Part shown: in pieces, positions 8,481-17,600 of the stretch
How the letters are laid out: every line of letters starts with the position of its first letter
Position numbering within the stretch: position 1 is the stretch's first letter
Assembly: GCA_023663525.1 (NCBI GenBank)
Contig: JAMPHF010000001.1
Location: 54,264-94,502 of the forward strand
Origin: Bacteroides sp.
GTDB taxonomy: Bacteria; Bacteroidota; Bacteroidia; Bacteroidales; Muribaculaceae
Direction: 5' to 3'
Length of the DNA: 40,239 nt
Translations under genes and position numbers: made by a program
Notes under the pieces: model-generated
Told to the model about the DNA's origin: nothing
Seen by the model: the letters and a program-made list of their open reading frames with translations, nothing else
Database searches by the model: none

Positions 8481-9254
8481 ATGGACAAAGATACAAGGCT
8501 CGATGGCCTGAAGTTTCATTACACGGACTCAGAGAAAGGTGAGAAAGCCATCATCCTGATGCATGGATGGGGGTGTGACCATACCACACTCGCTTCAATC
8601 GAGCGGACGGCCCTCGCCAGCGGTTATCGCGTGATCAATGTCGATTTCCCCGGCTTCGGACAGTCTGAAGAGCCGAAAGAGGTCTGGGGTGTGGAGCAAT
8701 ATACCCGTCAAATTGAGGGATTGATTAAAGAATTGGGCATTGAGTCGCCGGTGATGCTTGGACATTCGTTCGGAGGTCGTGTCGGCATACTGTATGCATC
8801 GCGAAACCGGGTGGAAAAGCTGATTCTTGTTGATTCCGCCGGAATAAAGCCCGCCCGTTCATTCAACTATTACCGAAAAGTTTACACGTTCAAAGCCATC
8901 AAAAGGCTGATGTATCTTTTCTATGGGAAAGAGAAAGCCGAACAGAGACTTGACGCACGCAGGGCAAAGGCAGGCTCAAGCGACTATGCTAATGCCTCGC
9001 CCATGATGAGACGCATACTCTCAAAGGTTGTCAACGAAGACTTGAAGGAGTGTATGCCGAAGATCAAAGCCCCCACATTATTAATATGGGGTGAGAATGA
9101 CACGGCAACTCCACTGAATGATGCAAAGCAAATGGAAAGACTTATTCCTGATGCGGGACTTGTGTCATTTCCCGGCTGCGGACATTATTCATTTCTTGAC
9201 AATCCGATACAATTTGCAGCCGTCCTGCGGAGTTTTCTTGGAGCAGCCGACTGA
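8481..9254 (+). CDS. Alpha/beta hydrolase
   Basis: This 257-residue protein has the alpha/beta-hydrolase fold with a complete catalytic set: nucleophile elbow GHSFGG (Ser96), acid in WGENDTATP (Asp207) and base in GCGHYSF (His235). The oxyanion-hole strand is ILMHGWG at about 25-31. There is no signal peptide, so it should act in the cytoplasm. Its substrate cannot be read from sequence. It is the first gene of a plus-strand cluster, 32 bp ahead of a membrane-anchored MurF-like ligase and then a D-Ala-D-Ala ligase, which suggests an envelope-precursor role such as hydrolysis of an ester or amide in cell-wall metabolism; that link is inference from position only. Confidence 0.85.
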   Translation: MDKDTRLDGLKFHYTDSEKGEKAIILMHGWGCDHTTLASIERTALASGYRVINVDFPGFGQSEEPKEVWGVEQYTRQIEGLIKELGIESPVMLGHSFGGRVGILYASRNRVEKLILVDSAGIKPARSFNYYRKVYTFKAIKRLMYLFYGKEKAEQRLDARRAKAGSSDYANASPMMRRILSKVVNEDLKECMPKIKAPTLLIWGENDTATPLNDAKQMERLIPDAGLVSFPGCGHYSFLDNPIQFAAVLRSFLGAAD

Positions 9255-9286
9255 TTTCCAAACCATTTAATCAAAAGCATAAATCA

Positions 9287-10879
9287 ATGGCTATATTAGT
9301 TTGCAATCTCATAGCACTTGTCCTCGCAGCGATATGCGTGATCTACGAATTCCGCCGTCAACTCATGATGCTCCAGCAGAATTCCTACAGGAATGAACGA
9401 TACAGACGTTGGCTATCGACCTCGCAGGACACCACATCCACATCACGCCTCGTCAGCGGCGCGGTCGCCTTGGCAGCATTGTCAACCCTTTCCGTCCCGA
9501 TGGTTTCGCTCGGACTTGTCAGCATTGTATCAATCGTCAATATCGTCAGTCTCGCAGGGAAGAAATACAAGAAGCCCCTGGTGATGACCAAACGCGCATC
9601 GCGCATACTCTCCGTAATGCTCATCCTCGCAGCCATAATCCTTGCTGTGACCGCAATCATCTGCTTTCACTGTGATTATTCGCTTGACAGGGTGTCAGTA
9701 GTCGCACTCCTCGCCTACTGTTTCTCGCCACTCTTTGTACTTGCCGCAAATATCATTTTGAAACCTGTTGAGGCCAACATCAACAGGAAATACTACAACG
9801 ATGCAGCCCGCATCCTCAAATCAATGCCCGACCTGCGGATTATCGGTATCACCGGCAGCTATGGCAAGACGAGCACCAAGCATTATCTCAACCGCATCCT
9901 GTCAGAGAAATATGACGTAATGATGACACCGGGCAGCTTCAACACCACAATGGGAGTCATCCGCACAGTCCGGGAATATCTCAAACCCTACAATGAAATA
10001 TTCATCGTAGAGATGGGAGCAAAGCAACCGGGAGACATCAAGGAAATCTGCGACCTCGTCCACCCGTCGATAGGCATTCTAACCGCCGTTGGCGAGCAGC
10101 ATCTCGAATCATTCAAGACCATCGAAAACGTGCAGCGCACCAAGTTCGAGCTGATTGATTCACTTCCGGCTGACGGTCTCGCCATCATAAACGATGATTT
10201 TCCGTTCGTTGCCAACCGCCCTGTTGACAATGTAGAGTGCATACGCTACGCCGTCTCTGCGACCGGAGCGGCCGCATACACAGCAGAGGACATCACATAT
10301 ACCCCTCACGGGACGGTGTTCACAGTCATGACCCCTGACGGAGAGCGTCTGCAATTTACCACCAAACTCGTGGGTGAATGTAATGTGTCCAATCTTCTCG
10401 CAGCCATCATCACGGCTCTGCGTCTTGAAGTCCCGGTGGATAAAATCCGCTATGCCGTGGCCAACATTGAGCAGGTCGAGCACCGGCTCAACATGAAGCG
10501 GACTGCCGGAGGTGTCACCATCATTGACGATGCCTTCAACTCCAACCCGACAGGATCAAAAATGGCTCTTGACGTTCTCAAGATGATGACCGGAGGCAGA
10601 CGCATAATAGTCACTCCGGGTATGATTGAGCTTGGTGACCGTCAAGCCGAACTGAACGAGACTTTCGGTCATCACATCGCATCGTCGGCCGACATTGCCA
10701 TAGTGGTCGGTGAATATAACCGCGACGCAATAGTCGCCGGTATCAAGAAAGCCGGGATGGCAGGGCCGGAATTGCATACGGTCGATTCGTTCAACGATGC
10801 TCAGAGACTTTTGGCCACCACTCTCAAGGCAGGAGATACAATCCTCTATGAGAATGACCTCCCCGACACATTCAAGTAA
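9287..10879 (+). CDS. Membrane-anchored MurF-like Mur ligase
   Basis: A 530-residue Mur ligase family enzyme. The first 160 residues hold about four hydrophobic segments (roughly 3-20, 55-90, 107-127, 135-157), unlike housekeeping MurF, which is soluble and about 450 residues. The ATP-binding loop GITGSYGKTSTK (187-198) opens the central domain; EMGAKQPGDI, the GEQHLESF segment and IIDDAFNSNP follow in MurF order; the C-terminus ends GDTILYENDLPDTF, close to the MurF consensus ending. Genuine MurF adds D-Ala-D-Ala to UDP-MurNAc-tripeptide, and the downstream ddl gene would make that dipeptide. The membrane anchor suggests ligation at the inner face of the membrane, perhaps on a lipid-linked or alternative acceptor. 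It is probably a paralogue beside a standard murF elsewhere; this is inference. Confidence 0.8.
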   Translation: MAILVCNLIALVLAAICVIYEFRRQLMMLQQNSYRNERYRRWLSTSQDTTSTSRLVSGAVALAALSTLSVPMVSLGLVSIVSIVNIVSLAGKKYKKPLVMTKRASRILSVMLILAAIILAVTAIICFHCDYSLDRVSVVALLAYCFSPLFVLAANIILKPVEANINRKYYNDAARILKSMPDLRIIGITGSYGKTSTKHYLNRILSEKYDVMMTPGSFNTTMGVIRTVREYLKPYNEIFIVEMGAKQPGDIKEICDLVHPSIGILTAVGEQHLESFKTIENVQRTKFELIDSLPADGLAIINDDFPFVANRPVDNVECIRYAVSATGAAAYTAEDITYTPHGTVFTVMTPDGERLQFTTKLVGECNVSNLLAAIITALRLEVPVDKIRYAVANIEQVEHRLNMKRTAGGVTIIDDAFNSNPTGSKMALDVLKMMTGGRRIIVTPGMIELGDRQAELNETFGHHIASSADIAIVVGEYNRDAIVAGIKKAGMAGPELHTVDSFNDAQRLLATTLKAGDTILYENDLPDTFK

Positions 10880-10920
10880 AGAAATAGTTTCATCCGTTTA
10901 CATACAAATTACGTAAGATA

Positions 10921-12120
10921 ATGAAAACCAATATCGGAGTATTCTTCGGCGGACGTTCGACAGAGCATGAGATCTCAGTCATCTCCGCATCGCAGGCCAT
11001 GCACGCCATAAACCGTGACAAATATGATGTCACACCTATATATATATCTAAACAAGGTAAATTCTACACCGGCGACGCGCTTTTCGACGTGGCAAACTAT
11101 CGTGACATCCCAACACTTCTTTCTCGGTGTGAGGAGGTCTATATCCGTCCCGTGTATGGAGACTACAATCTCTATCGTGCAAAACAGGGTGGATTGTTCG
11201 GCAACAAAGGTCCGCTGACGACACTCGATGTGGTCATCCCAGTGCTCCACGGGTCGAATGTCGAGGACGGAATATTTGAAGGAGTGCTTGAGACCATCGG
11301 TATCCCTTACGCCGGATGCAACACCCTTGCAAGTGCAAACGGCATGGATAAAATCACGATGAAAATGATTCTCCGCGAATCGGGAATCCCAGTCATTGAC
11401 TACGTTTGGTTCACCGACAAGGAATGGTTCTCAAAACGTGATGCACTTATCGACAAGATTGAAACCAAAATTGGCTATCCCGCCATTGTCAAGCCCGCCA
11501 ACCTCGGTTCGAGCGTAGGTATAGGTCGCGCCACTAACCGTGAGCAACTCATGGAGAAAGTGGACACTGCGCATAAATATTCATCACGCATAATCGTCGA
11601 ACACATGGTCGATAACCTCAAGGAAATCAACTGTTCGGTGCTTGGTGACTGCGACGAATACAGCTCATCTGTGCTTGAGGAGCCAATCAAAAGCGCAGAG
11701 ATTCTATCATACGAGGACAAGTACATGGGAGGCACAAAGGGAGCTAAGGGAATGCAGGCATCACAGAAACGCATCCCGGCCGATCTGCCCGCCGACGTAA
11801 CAGAAAAGATACAGTATCTTGCCGGCGAGACATTCCGTGTGCTTGGATGTCATGGAGTAAGCCGTATCGACTTCATAATCGACGATGACAAGAACGAAGT
11901 GTTTGTCAACGAAATCAACACAATCCCCGGCTCACTCTCCTTCTATCTCTGGGAAGCCAGCGGACTGCCGTTCGACAAACTCATGGACAAGCTCGTCCAG
12001 CTCGCACTCAAGCGTAAACGTGAGCAAGGACTCAAGACCGTCAGCTATGACCAAAACATTTTCTCTCTTTCCGGTGGAGCGAAAGGCGGTCTGAAAGGAG
12101 CGAAAGCCCCGCGTAGATAA
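10921..12120 (+). CDS. ddl: D-alanine--D-alanine ligase
   Basis: This 399-residue ATP-grasp enzyme joins two D-alanines for peptidoglycan precursors. The N-terminal domain starts with GVFFGGRSTEHEISV, followed by PVLHGSNVEDGIFEG and IVKPANLGSSVGIG in the ATP-binding half, and FVNEINTIPGSLSFYLWE near the end holding the metal and second D-Ala subsite. The omega-loop retains the Lys-Tyr pair (YEDKYMGG) that in E. coli DdlB goes with D-Ala rather than D-lactate in the second site. A basic Gly/Lys-rich tail of about 20 residues (GGAKGGLKGAKAPRR) is unusual. It lies 41 bp after the MurF-like gene. A second ddl may exist elsewhere; the pairing with a membrane MurF suggests a dedicated module. Confidence 0.88.
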   Translation: MKTNIGVFFGGRSTEHEISVISASQAMHAINRDKYDVTPIYISKQGKFYTGDALFDVANYRDIPTLLSRCEEVYIRPVYGDYNLYRAKQGGLFGNKGPLTTLDVVIPVLHGSNVEDGIFEGVLETIGIPYAGCNTLASANGMDKITMKMILRESGIPVIDYVWFTDKEWFSKRDALIDKIETKIGYPAIVKPANLGSSVGIGRATNREQLMEKVDTAHKYSSRIIVEHMVDNLKEINCSVLGDCDEYSSSVLEEPIKSAEILSYEDKYMGGTKGAKGMQASQKRIPADLPADVTEKIQYLAGETFRVLGCHGVSRIDFIIDDDKNEVFVNEINTIPGSLSFYLWEASGLPFDKLMDKLVQLALKRKREQGLKTVSYDQNIFSLSGGAKGGLKGAKAPRR

Positions 12121-12150
12121 TAAAAGTGTTTCACTGCATATTAGACAGTC

Positions 12151-12327
12151 ATGGGAAGTGTAGGTTTCTGGATTGCTTACTGCATCGGGTTCGGCATACT
12201 TGGTGGAGGACTTTACACCTATATGTCCGGCCGCAAGAAAAACCGCTGGAGACTCTTTGTCATAAGCGCGATCATCTACACCGCGTTTGCTCTTGCATTC
12301 GTTTGGTTGCTCTACCGTGTGGCGTGA
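12151..12327 (+). CDS. 58-residue two-helix membrane protein
   Basis: This short frame starts at an ATG 30 bp after ddl and ends 14 bp before the convergent rlmH stop. It encodes MGSVGFWIAYCIGFGILGG, a basic turn (SGRKKNRWR) and a second hydrophobic helix ending VWLLYRVA. Two clear membrane segments separated by a positively charged loop would place both termini outside and the loop in the cytoplasm. The overlapping longer plus-strand frame (12126-12341) is Cys/His-rich without family character and is rejected. I do not recognise the family. Its place at the end of the hydrolase-MurF-Ddl cluster suggests a small membrane partner of the MurF-like enzyme, but this is only contextual. Confidence 0.65.
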   Translation: MGSVGFWIAYCIGFGILGGGLYTYMSGRKKNRWRLFVISAIIYTAFALAFVWLLYRVA

Positions 12328-12341
12328 CAGGGCGGAGATGA

Positions 12342-12815
12342 TCAATCATGGTGATACGGCTCTCCACGCATGATGGTCATGGCACGATAGATCTGTTCGG
12401 TGAAAAACAGGCGTATCATCTCATGCGTGAAAGTCATCCGGGAGAGTGAGAGTTTGTCATCGGCACGCTCATAAACCTCCCTTGCAAATCCGTATGGACC
12501 ACCGATGACAAACACAAGACGCTTGAGTCCTTGAATCATCCTGCGTTCAATCAATCCTGAGAACTCGCGTGAAGTCAACTCTTTGCCACGCTCATCAAGG
12601 AGCGTCACAACGTCACCTGACTGGAGCGAGGAGAGAATGGCACGACCTTCCTGCTGCTTCTGGACATCCTCGGTGATGGCCTTGGAACTCTTAATATCAG
12701 GAATGACAATCACCTCAACACTGATGTAGCGGTTGATGCGTTTGAGATACTCCTCCATGCCTTTTGCTATGTAGTCAGTCGAGGTCTTACCGACAGCGAT
12801 TATAACGATTTTCAT
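12342..12815 (-). CDS. rlmH: 23S rRNA (pseudouridine1915-N3)-methyltransferase RlmH
   Basis: This 157-residue SPOUT-class methyltransferase modifies pseudouridine 1915 in helix 69 of 23S rRNA using S-adenosylmethionine. The family marks are all present: LLDERGKELTS at 72-82, the knot motif VIGGPYGF at 103-110, LSLSRMTFTHEMIRLFFTEQ and the C-terminal EPYHHD tail. Length is typical (about 155). Its start codon is only 37 bp from the nadC start on the other strand. The 3' end converges on the 58-residue membrane protein gene with 14 bp between stops and no evident terminator. Confidence 0.96.
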   Translation of the reverse strand: MKIVIIAVGKTSTDYIAKGMEEYLKRINRYISVEVIVIPDIKSSKAITEDVQKQQEGRAILSSLQSGDVVTLLDERGKELTSREFSGLIERRMIQGLKRLVFVIGGPYGFAREVYERADDKLSLSRMTFTHEMIRLFFTEQIYRAMTIMRGEPYHHD

Positions 12816-12852
12816 AATAACGGATTACAACCAATCATTCAGAAATATAGAA

Positions 12853-13701
12853 ATGAAAACTAAAGACGAACTTATCGATGACCTCCTCACGCTTGCATTT
12901 GCTGAGGATGTCGGTGATGGTGACCACACCACACTCAGCACCATTCCTGCCGACGAACGGGGAGTGCAGCGTCTGATCGTGAAAGAGGAGGGAATACTCG
13001 CGGGCGTGGACATCGCACGTAAAGTCTTCGAGAAATTCGACCCGGAGCTGAAAATGACCGTCCACATTGAGGACGGTGCTCACGTGAAGCCCGGCGACAT
13101 TGCCTTTGAAGTGGAAGGGAGCGTGAGGTCACTGCTACAGACCGAACGAGTGATGCTCAACATCATGCAGCGCATGAGCGGCATAGCCACCCAGACTGCA
13201 AAATACCAGCAGCGTCTCGAAGGATTGAAAACCAAAGTTCTCGACACACGCAAGACTACCCCGGGAATGCGAATGCTCGAAAAGGAAGCCGTGAGGATTG
13301 GCGGAGGATGCAACCACCGTATAGGTCTTTTCGACATGATTCTTATAAAAGACAATCATGTTGACTTTGCCGGAGGCATCAAGCAGGCTGTCGAGGCTGC
13401 GCGCAACTATTGTCGCGAAAAAGGCAAAGACCTCAAGATTGAGCTTGAAGTGCGCAATGAAGATGAAATCCGCCAGGCACTTGAAGCAGGTGTTGACCGA
13501 ATCATGCTCGACAATTTCACTCCCGAACGCACACGCGAAGCAGTCAAACTCATAAATGGCGCGACCGAAATAGAGTCATCGGGAGGCATCACCCTCGACA
13601 CACTCCGTGACTACGGTGAATGCGGCGTTGACTTCATATCCGTGGGCGCACTCACCCACTCGGTCAAAGGTCTCGACATGAGTTTCAAAGCCGTGAAATG
13701 A
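12853..13701 (+). CDS. nadC: Nicotinate-nucleotide pyrophosphorylase (carboxylating)
   Basis: This 282-residue quinolinate phosphoribosyltransferase makes nicotinate mononucleotide from quinolinate and PRPP in de novo NAD synthesis. Diagnostic segments include AFAEDVGDGDHTT (15-27), DTRKTTPGMRMLEKEAVRIG (131-150), GGGCNHRIGLFDMILIKDNH (150-169) and IESSGGITLDTLRDY near the end. All active-site Lys, Arg and His positions in these motifs look intact. Neither nadA nor nadB is nearby. It diverges from rlmH and converges with a HAD phosphatase gene; a shared hairpin lies between the two 3' ends. Confidence 0.96.
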   Translation: MKTKDELIDDLLTLAFAEDVGDGDHTTLSTIPADERGVQRLIVKEEGILAGVDIARKVFEKFDPELKMTVHIEDGAHVKPGDIAFEVEGSVRSLLQTERVMLNIMQRMSGIATQTAKYQQRLEGLKTKVLDTRKTTPGMRMLEKEAVRIGGGCNHRIGLFDMILIKDNHVDFAGGIKQAVEAARNYCREKGKDLKIELEVRNEDEIRQALEAGVDRIMLDNFTPERTREAVKLINGATEIESSGGITLDTLRDYGECGVDFISVGALTHSVKGLDMSFKAVK

Positions 13702-13736
13702 TCCGAACGTCTATTCGTTCATTGCCACGTCTCTTT

Positions 13737-13756
13737 AGAGGATCTAATCCTCTTTT
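13737..13756. terminator. Bidirectional hairpin between nadC and the HAD gene
   Basis: AGAGGAT-CTA-ATCCTCT is a seven-base-pair perfect stem followed by TTT on the plus strand, and by AAAG rather than a T-run on the minus strand. The TAG stop of the HAD gene is the loop itself. It can terminate nadC read-through; action on the HAD transcript is less sure. The stem is short, so efficiency may be modest. Confidence 0.5.
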
Positions 13757-14388
13757 GTGACAGCCAACATATCGCTTATCGTAAAGCCCGTGAAATCACT
13801 GATGATTTTATGGGCTTTGTCTTTTATGAGGCTTTCAGGATTGGTTGTCGCAAGACCGATAACCGTTGCGCCCGACCTCTTGCCTGCCTCAAGCCCTTGG
13901 AGAGAATCCTCAAACACGTAGCAATCACTGACAGGCACACCTATCATGCGCGCGCCTGTGAGATAGCCCTCAGGATTCGGCTTACTGTGTTTGACCATCG
14001 AACCTGTGACGAGAGCCGTCAGTTCACCCTTCAGTTCCGGGTGAGCGGCAAAAAGATAACTCATCTTCACGTTATCGCTGCTCGTGACGATTGCAAACGG
14101 TATGCCATGCTCAATCAGTGAGGCTATGAACGCCTCAGCACCCGGAATCCACGGATATTTCATGGACTTTTCATATTCATGAAGCTCCTCGACTATACCA
14201 TCCCGTGAATCCTCCGGAAATGACAAAAGAATCTCTCCGAGCGTAGTGCCCTTTATATCAGCGGCGAATGTCGGACTCGGGACATTGAACCTCCTGCCCA
14301 TCGGGCCCCAGAAGTTAGAATATTCCCCCTCGCTGTCAACGAGGACACCGTCAAGGTCAAACAATACACCAACATTTTTGCTATTCAT
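13744..14388 (-). CDS. HAD family hydrolase (beta-phosphoglucomutase-like)
   Basis: This 214-residue haloacid dehalogenase superfamily enzyme has motif I as LFDLDGVLVDSE (Asp11 nucleophile, Asp13), motif II Ser/Thr in IVTSSDN, motif III Lys in KPNPEGYL, and motif IV acidic residues in CYVFEDSLQGLEAGKRSG. The segment between motifs I and II is a helical C1 cap, as in the beta-phosphoglucomutase and sugar-phosphatase branch. Whether it is a mutase or a phosphatase cannot be decided. It is likely monocistronic, with a candidate promoter in the 257-bp gap upstream where purL starts divergently. Confidence 0.85.
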   Translation of the reverse strand: MNSKNVGVLFDLDGVLVDSEGEYSNFWGPMGRRFNVPSPTFAADIKGTTLGEILLSFPEDSRDGIVEELHEYEKSMKYPWIPGAEAFIASLIEHGIPFAIVTSSDNVKMSYLFAAHPELKGELTALVTGSMVKHSKPNPEGYLTGARMIGVPVSDCYVFEDSLQGLEAGKRSGATVIGLATTNPESLIKDKAHKIISDFTGFTISDMLAVTKED

Positions 14389-14449
14389 AATCTTTAACTT
14401 TTAAGCAATCTGCCGATTTGAATTTAGATTCACTCGGACTGCGTACTTA

Positions 14450-14461
14450 TTATGAGACACA
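14450..14461. repeat. Copy of the TTATGAGACACA intergenic motif
   Basis: This exact 12-base match to the start of the 18-mer repeat at 129-146 and 187-204 lies in the intergenic region between the divergent HAD and purL genes, about 60 bp upstream of the HAD start. Further relatives are at 24001-24015 (reverse orientation, 14 of 15 bases) and 33852-33861 (10 bases). The motif is only found outside genes here. Its role is unknown. Confidence 0.4.
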
Positions 14462-14521
14462 TAGTAAAAATCACCGACTCCATCTCATGCAAAACACGTG
14501 GTTTGAAATGGAATCATGTCA

Positions 14522-14529
14522 CAAAGTTA
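14522..14529 (-). promoter_or_regulatory. Possible -7 element for the HAD gene
   Basis: The reverse complement reads TAACTTTG, a perfect match to the Bacteroidota -7 consensus. A TTGG lies 22 bp upstream, a little far for the -33 element. It would give a 5' leader of about 125 nt for the HAD gene, containing the TTATGAGACACA motif. Confidence 0.35.
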
Positions 14530-14558
14530 CGACAAATTATCCAAATAGCCTCCAACTC

Positions 14559-14589
14559 TTGGTGATATGTAAGATTTTGTGTAACTTTG
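14559..14589 (+). promoter_or_regulatory. Bacteroidota-type promoter of purL
   Basis: TTGG (14559-14562), 19 bp, then TAACTTTG (14582-14589) fits the TTTG / TAnnTTTG pattern of the primary sigma factor in this phylum, with a perfect -7 element. Transcription would begin near 14596, about 50 nt before the chosen ATG. This also argues against the longer upstream reading of the purL frame, which would start before the promoter. Confidence 0.65.
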
Positions 14590-14645
14590 CTGCGAGGAAT
14601 GTCCTCACCTCTCCCCTCTTAATCCATTCATTGCATATTTCACTT

Positions 14646-17600
14646 ATGGTCGTATTTTTCAAAAAAGGTGCCAACCTTATTTATGCCGTTGAAACCAACC
14701 ACAAGTTTTCTGACGAAGAAAAAGAAAAACTACGCTGGCTTTTTGACGATGCAAGCCCCCTCGCATCAACCTCTGTAAAAGGTCGATTCGTTGGTCCACG
14801 CAAAGAGATGATCACACCCTGGAGTACTAACGCGGTTGAGATTACCCAAAACATGGGACTTGAAGGAATCACACGCATAGAGGAGTTCCATCGCGTGACG
14901 ACCGATGAGCCTGTGTTTGACAAGATGCTTTCGCGGCTTTACGATGGTTTGAACTCCAAAGTGTTCACAACTTCCGCCACGGCTGCTCCGATAGAGCATA
15001 TCGCCGACATCAGCGAGTACAACAAACGTGAGGGTCTTGCCCTCAGTGCCGACGAGGAGGCCTATCTTCGCGGACTCGCCGAACGCCTCGGTCGTCCTCT
15101 AACCGACAGTGAAGTATTTGGTTTCTCTCAGGTCAACAGCGAACATTGCCGTCACAAAATCTTCAACGGTTCGTTCGTGATTGACGGCGAGGAGAAACCT
15201 CTTTCTTTATTCAAGCTAATCAAGAAGACCTCACAGGTCAACCCTAACAAACTCGTCTCGGCCTATAAAGACAATGTCGCTTTCGTGGAGGGTCCGACGG
15301 TAGCACAGTTCTACCCTACCCATCCTGAACGCTCGGACTTCTTTGAAGTGCGTGACCTGCCGACCGTACTGTCACTTAAAGCAGAGACACACAACTTCCC
15401 GACAACAGTCGAACCGTTCAACGGCGCAGCAACCGGTAGCGGCGGTGAAATCCGTGACCGTCTCGGCGGAGGTCGTGCGAGTCTTCCGCTGGCAGGTACG
15501 GCTGTCTACATGACCTCCTATCCTCGCCTCGGCAACTATCCTTGGGAACTGATGATGAATCCACGCGCATGGCTCTATCAGACTCCCGCCGAAATTCTCA
15601 TCAAGGCATCAAACGGAGCGTCGGACTTCGGCAACAAGTTCGGTCAGCCCCTCATCTGCGGCTCACTCCTGACATTCGAGCATGATGAAAACGGTAAAAT
15701 GTATGCCTACGACAAGGTGATCATGCTCGCAGGCGGTGTCGGCTATGCGGCTGCAAAAGACGCCATAAAAGGTGTTCCCGAGGCTGGCGAAGCTGTCGTC
15801 GTGATGGGTGGCGACAATTACCGCATCGGCATGGGTGGTGGTGCTGTATCTTCGGTGGAAACAGGGCAATATGCATCCGGCATTGAGCTTAACGCCGTGC
15901 AACGTGCTAATCCGGAAATGCAGAAACGCGTGTCGAACGTCATCCGCGCACTTGCTGAGAATGACAACAACCCGATTGTGTCAATCCACGACCACGGAGC
16001 AGGCGGTCACCTCAATGCCCTTTCGGAACTTGTGGAGGAGACTGGTGGAAAAATCGAAATCGGCTCACTCCCGATCGGTGACCACACTCTGTCGTCAAAA
16101 GAAATCATCGGCAATGAAAGCCAGGAGCGCATGGGCATGGTGCTGAAGAAAGAAGATATCGAACTTGTCCGCACAATTGCCGACCGCGAACGTGCACCGA
16201 TGTATGTTGTCGGTGAGACCACCGGCGACCATCGGTTTGTGTTTGAGCAGCCCGACGGAGTGAAGCCCATAGATCTCGCCATGTCCGATATGTTCGGCTC
16301 ATCTCCAAAGACCACACTCGTTGACAACACTGTCGAGACAAAATACAGCGACGGTGAATATAATGAAGATGACATCGAACGCTACACCGCCTCCGTGCTC
16401 AGCCTCGAAGGCGTTGCCTGCAAGGACTGGCTCACAAACAAGGTTGACCGCTCAGTGACCGGCAAGATTGCACGTCAGCAGTGTCAGGGAGAAATCCAGC
16501 TTCCACTCAGCGACTGTGGAGTTGTGGCCCTCGACTACTCCGGGACAAAAGGCATAGCAACCTCAATCGGTCATGCCCCTCAAGTAGCCCTCATCGATTC
16601 AGCCAAAGGCTCTGTCGTTGCTGTGGCCGAAGCCCTCACCAACATTGTCACCGCTCCGCTCAGCGATGGAATAAAAGGCATATCGCTCAGTGCAAACTGG
16701 ATGTGGCCTTGCAAAAATGCAGGAGAAGACGCAGCCCTCTACCGTGCAGTCGAGGCATGTTCAGATTTTGCATGTAAACTCGGTGTCAATATACCCACCG
16801 GCAAGGACTCACTGTCAATGACCCAAAAATACGGTGACGACAAAGTCTATGCACCCGGCACCGTCATCATTTCAGCCGCAGGCGAGGTCAGCGATGTCCG
16901 CAAAGTCCTCAGCCCCGTGCTTGGCAAACGCGCCTCAATACTATATTATATAGATTTCTCATCCGATTCCCTCAAGCTCGGAGGCTCAGCTCTCGCACAG
17001 ACACAGGGGAAACTCGGATCGGAAGCTCCGACCGTCACCGACACTGAAGCATTTGTCAAGACTTTCGAGACAATCCAGAAGCTCGTGAAGCAAGGCAAAC
17101 TGGCAGCGGCTCACGACGTGTCGGCCGGAGGTCTCGTCACAACGCTGCTCGAAATGACCTTCGCGAACACCGATGGTGGTATCGAACTCGACACAACAGG
17201 ATTCAAGGATCTCGGCGAGACTGACCTGGTCAAGATACTGTTTGCAGAAAATCCCGCCATTGTGGCACAAGTCGAGGCATCTAAAATCGCTTCAGTCGAT
17301 GAGATACTCACAAAAGCAGGCGTGCGCTTCTGTCATATCGGCGCTCCTACCGATGAGCGCACACTCATCATCAACCACAATGGAACACAACGTTTACTCG
17401 GCATAGACTATCTGCGTGACGTATGGTTCCACACAAGTTACCTCATGGATGCAATCCAGAGTGGAGAGAAATGCGCCCGCAGCCGATTCGACAACTACAA
17501 GAAACAGCCTATCCGCTACCGCTTCCCCGCCAACTACAATGGCAAACTCGAATCGCGCGGAATCAGTCTCCGCCGTGAGGGTCACGGTGACCGCGTCAAG

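Noticed and set aside
12126..12341. 71-codon frame overlapping the small membrane protein
   Set aside because: Composition rich in Cys, His and Arg is typical of a shadow frame; the overlapping 58-residue frame has clear membrane helices.
14418..14645. Upstream extension of the purL frame by 76 residues
   Set aside because: It begins before the likely promoter, lacks PurL similarity, and MVVFFKKG is the natural family start.
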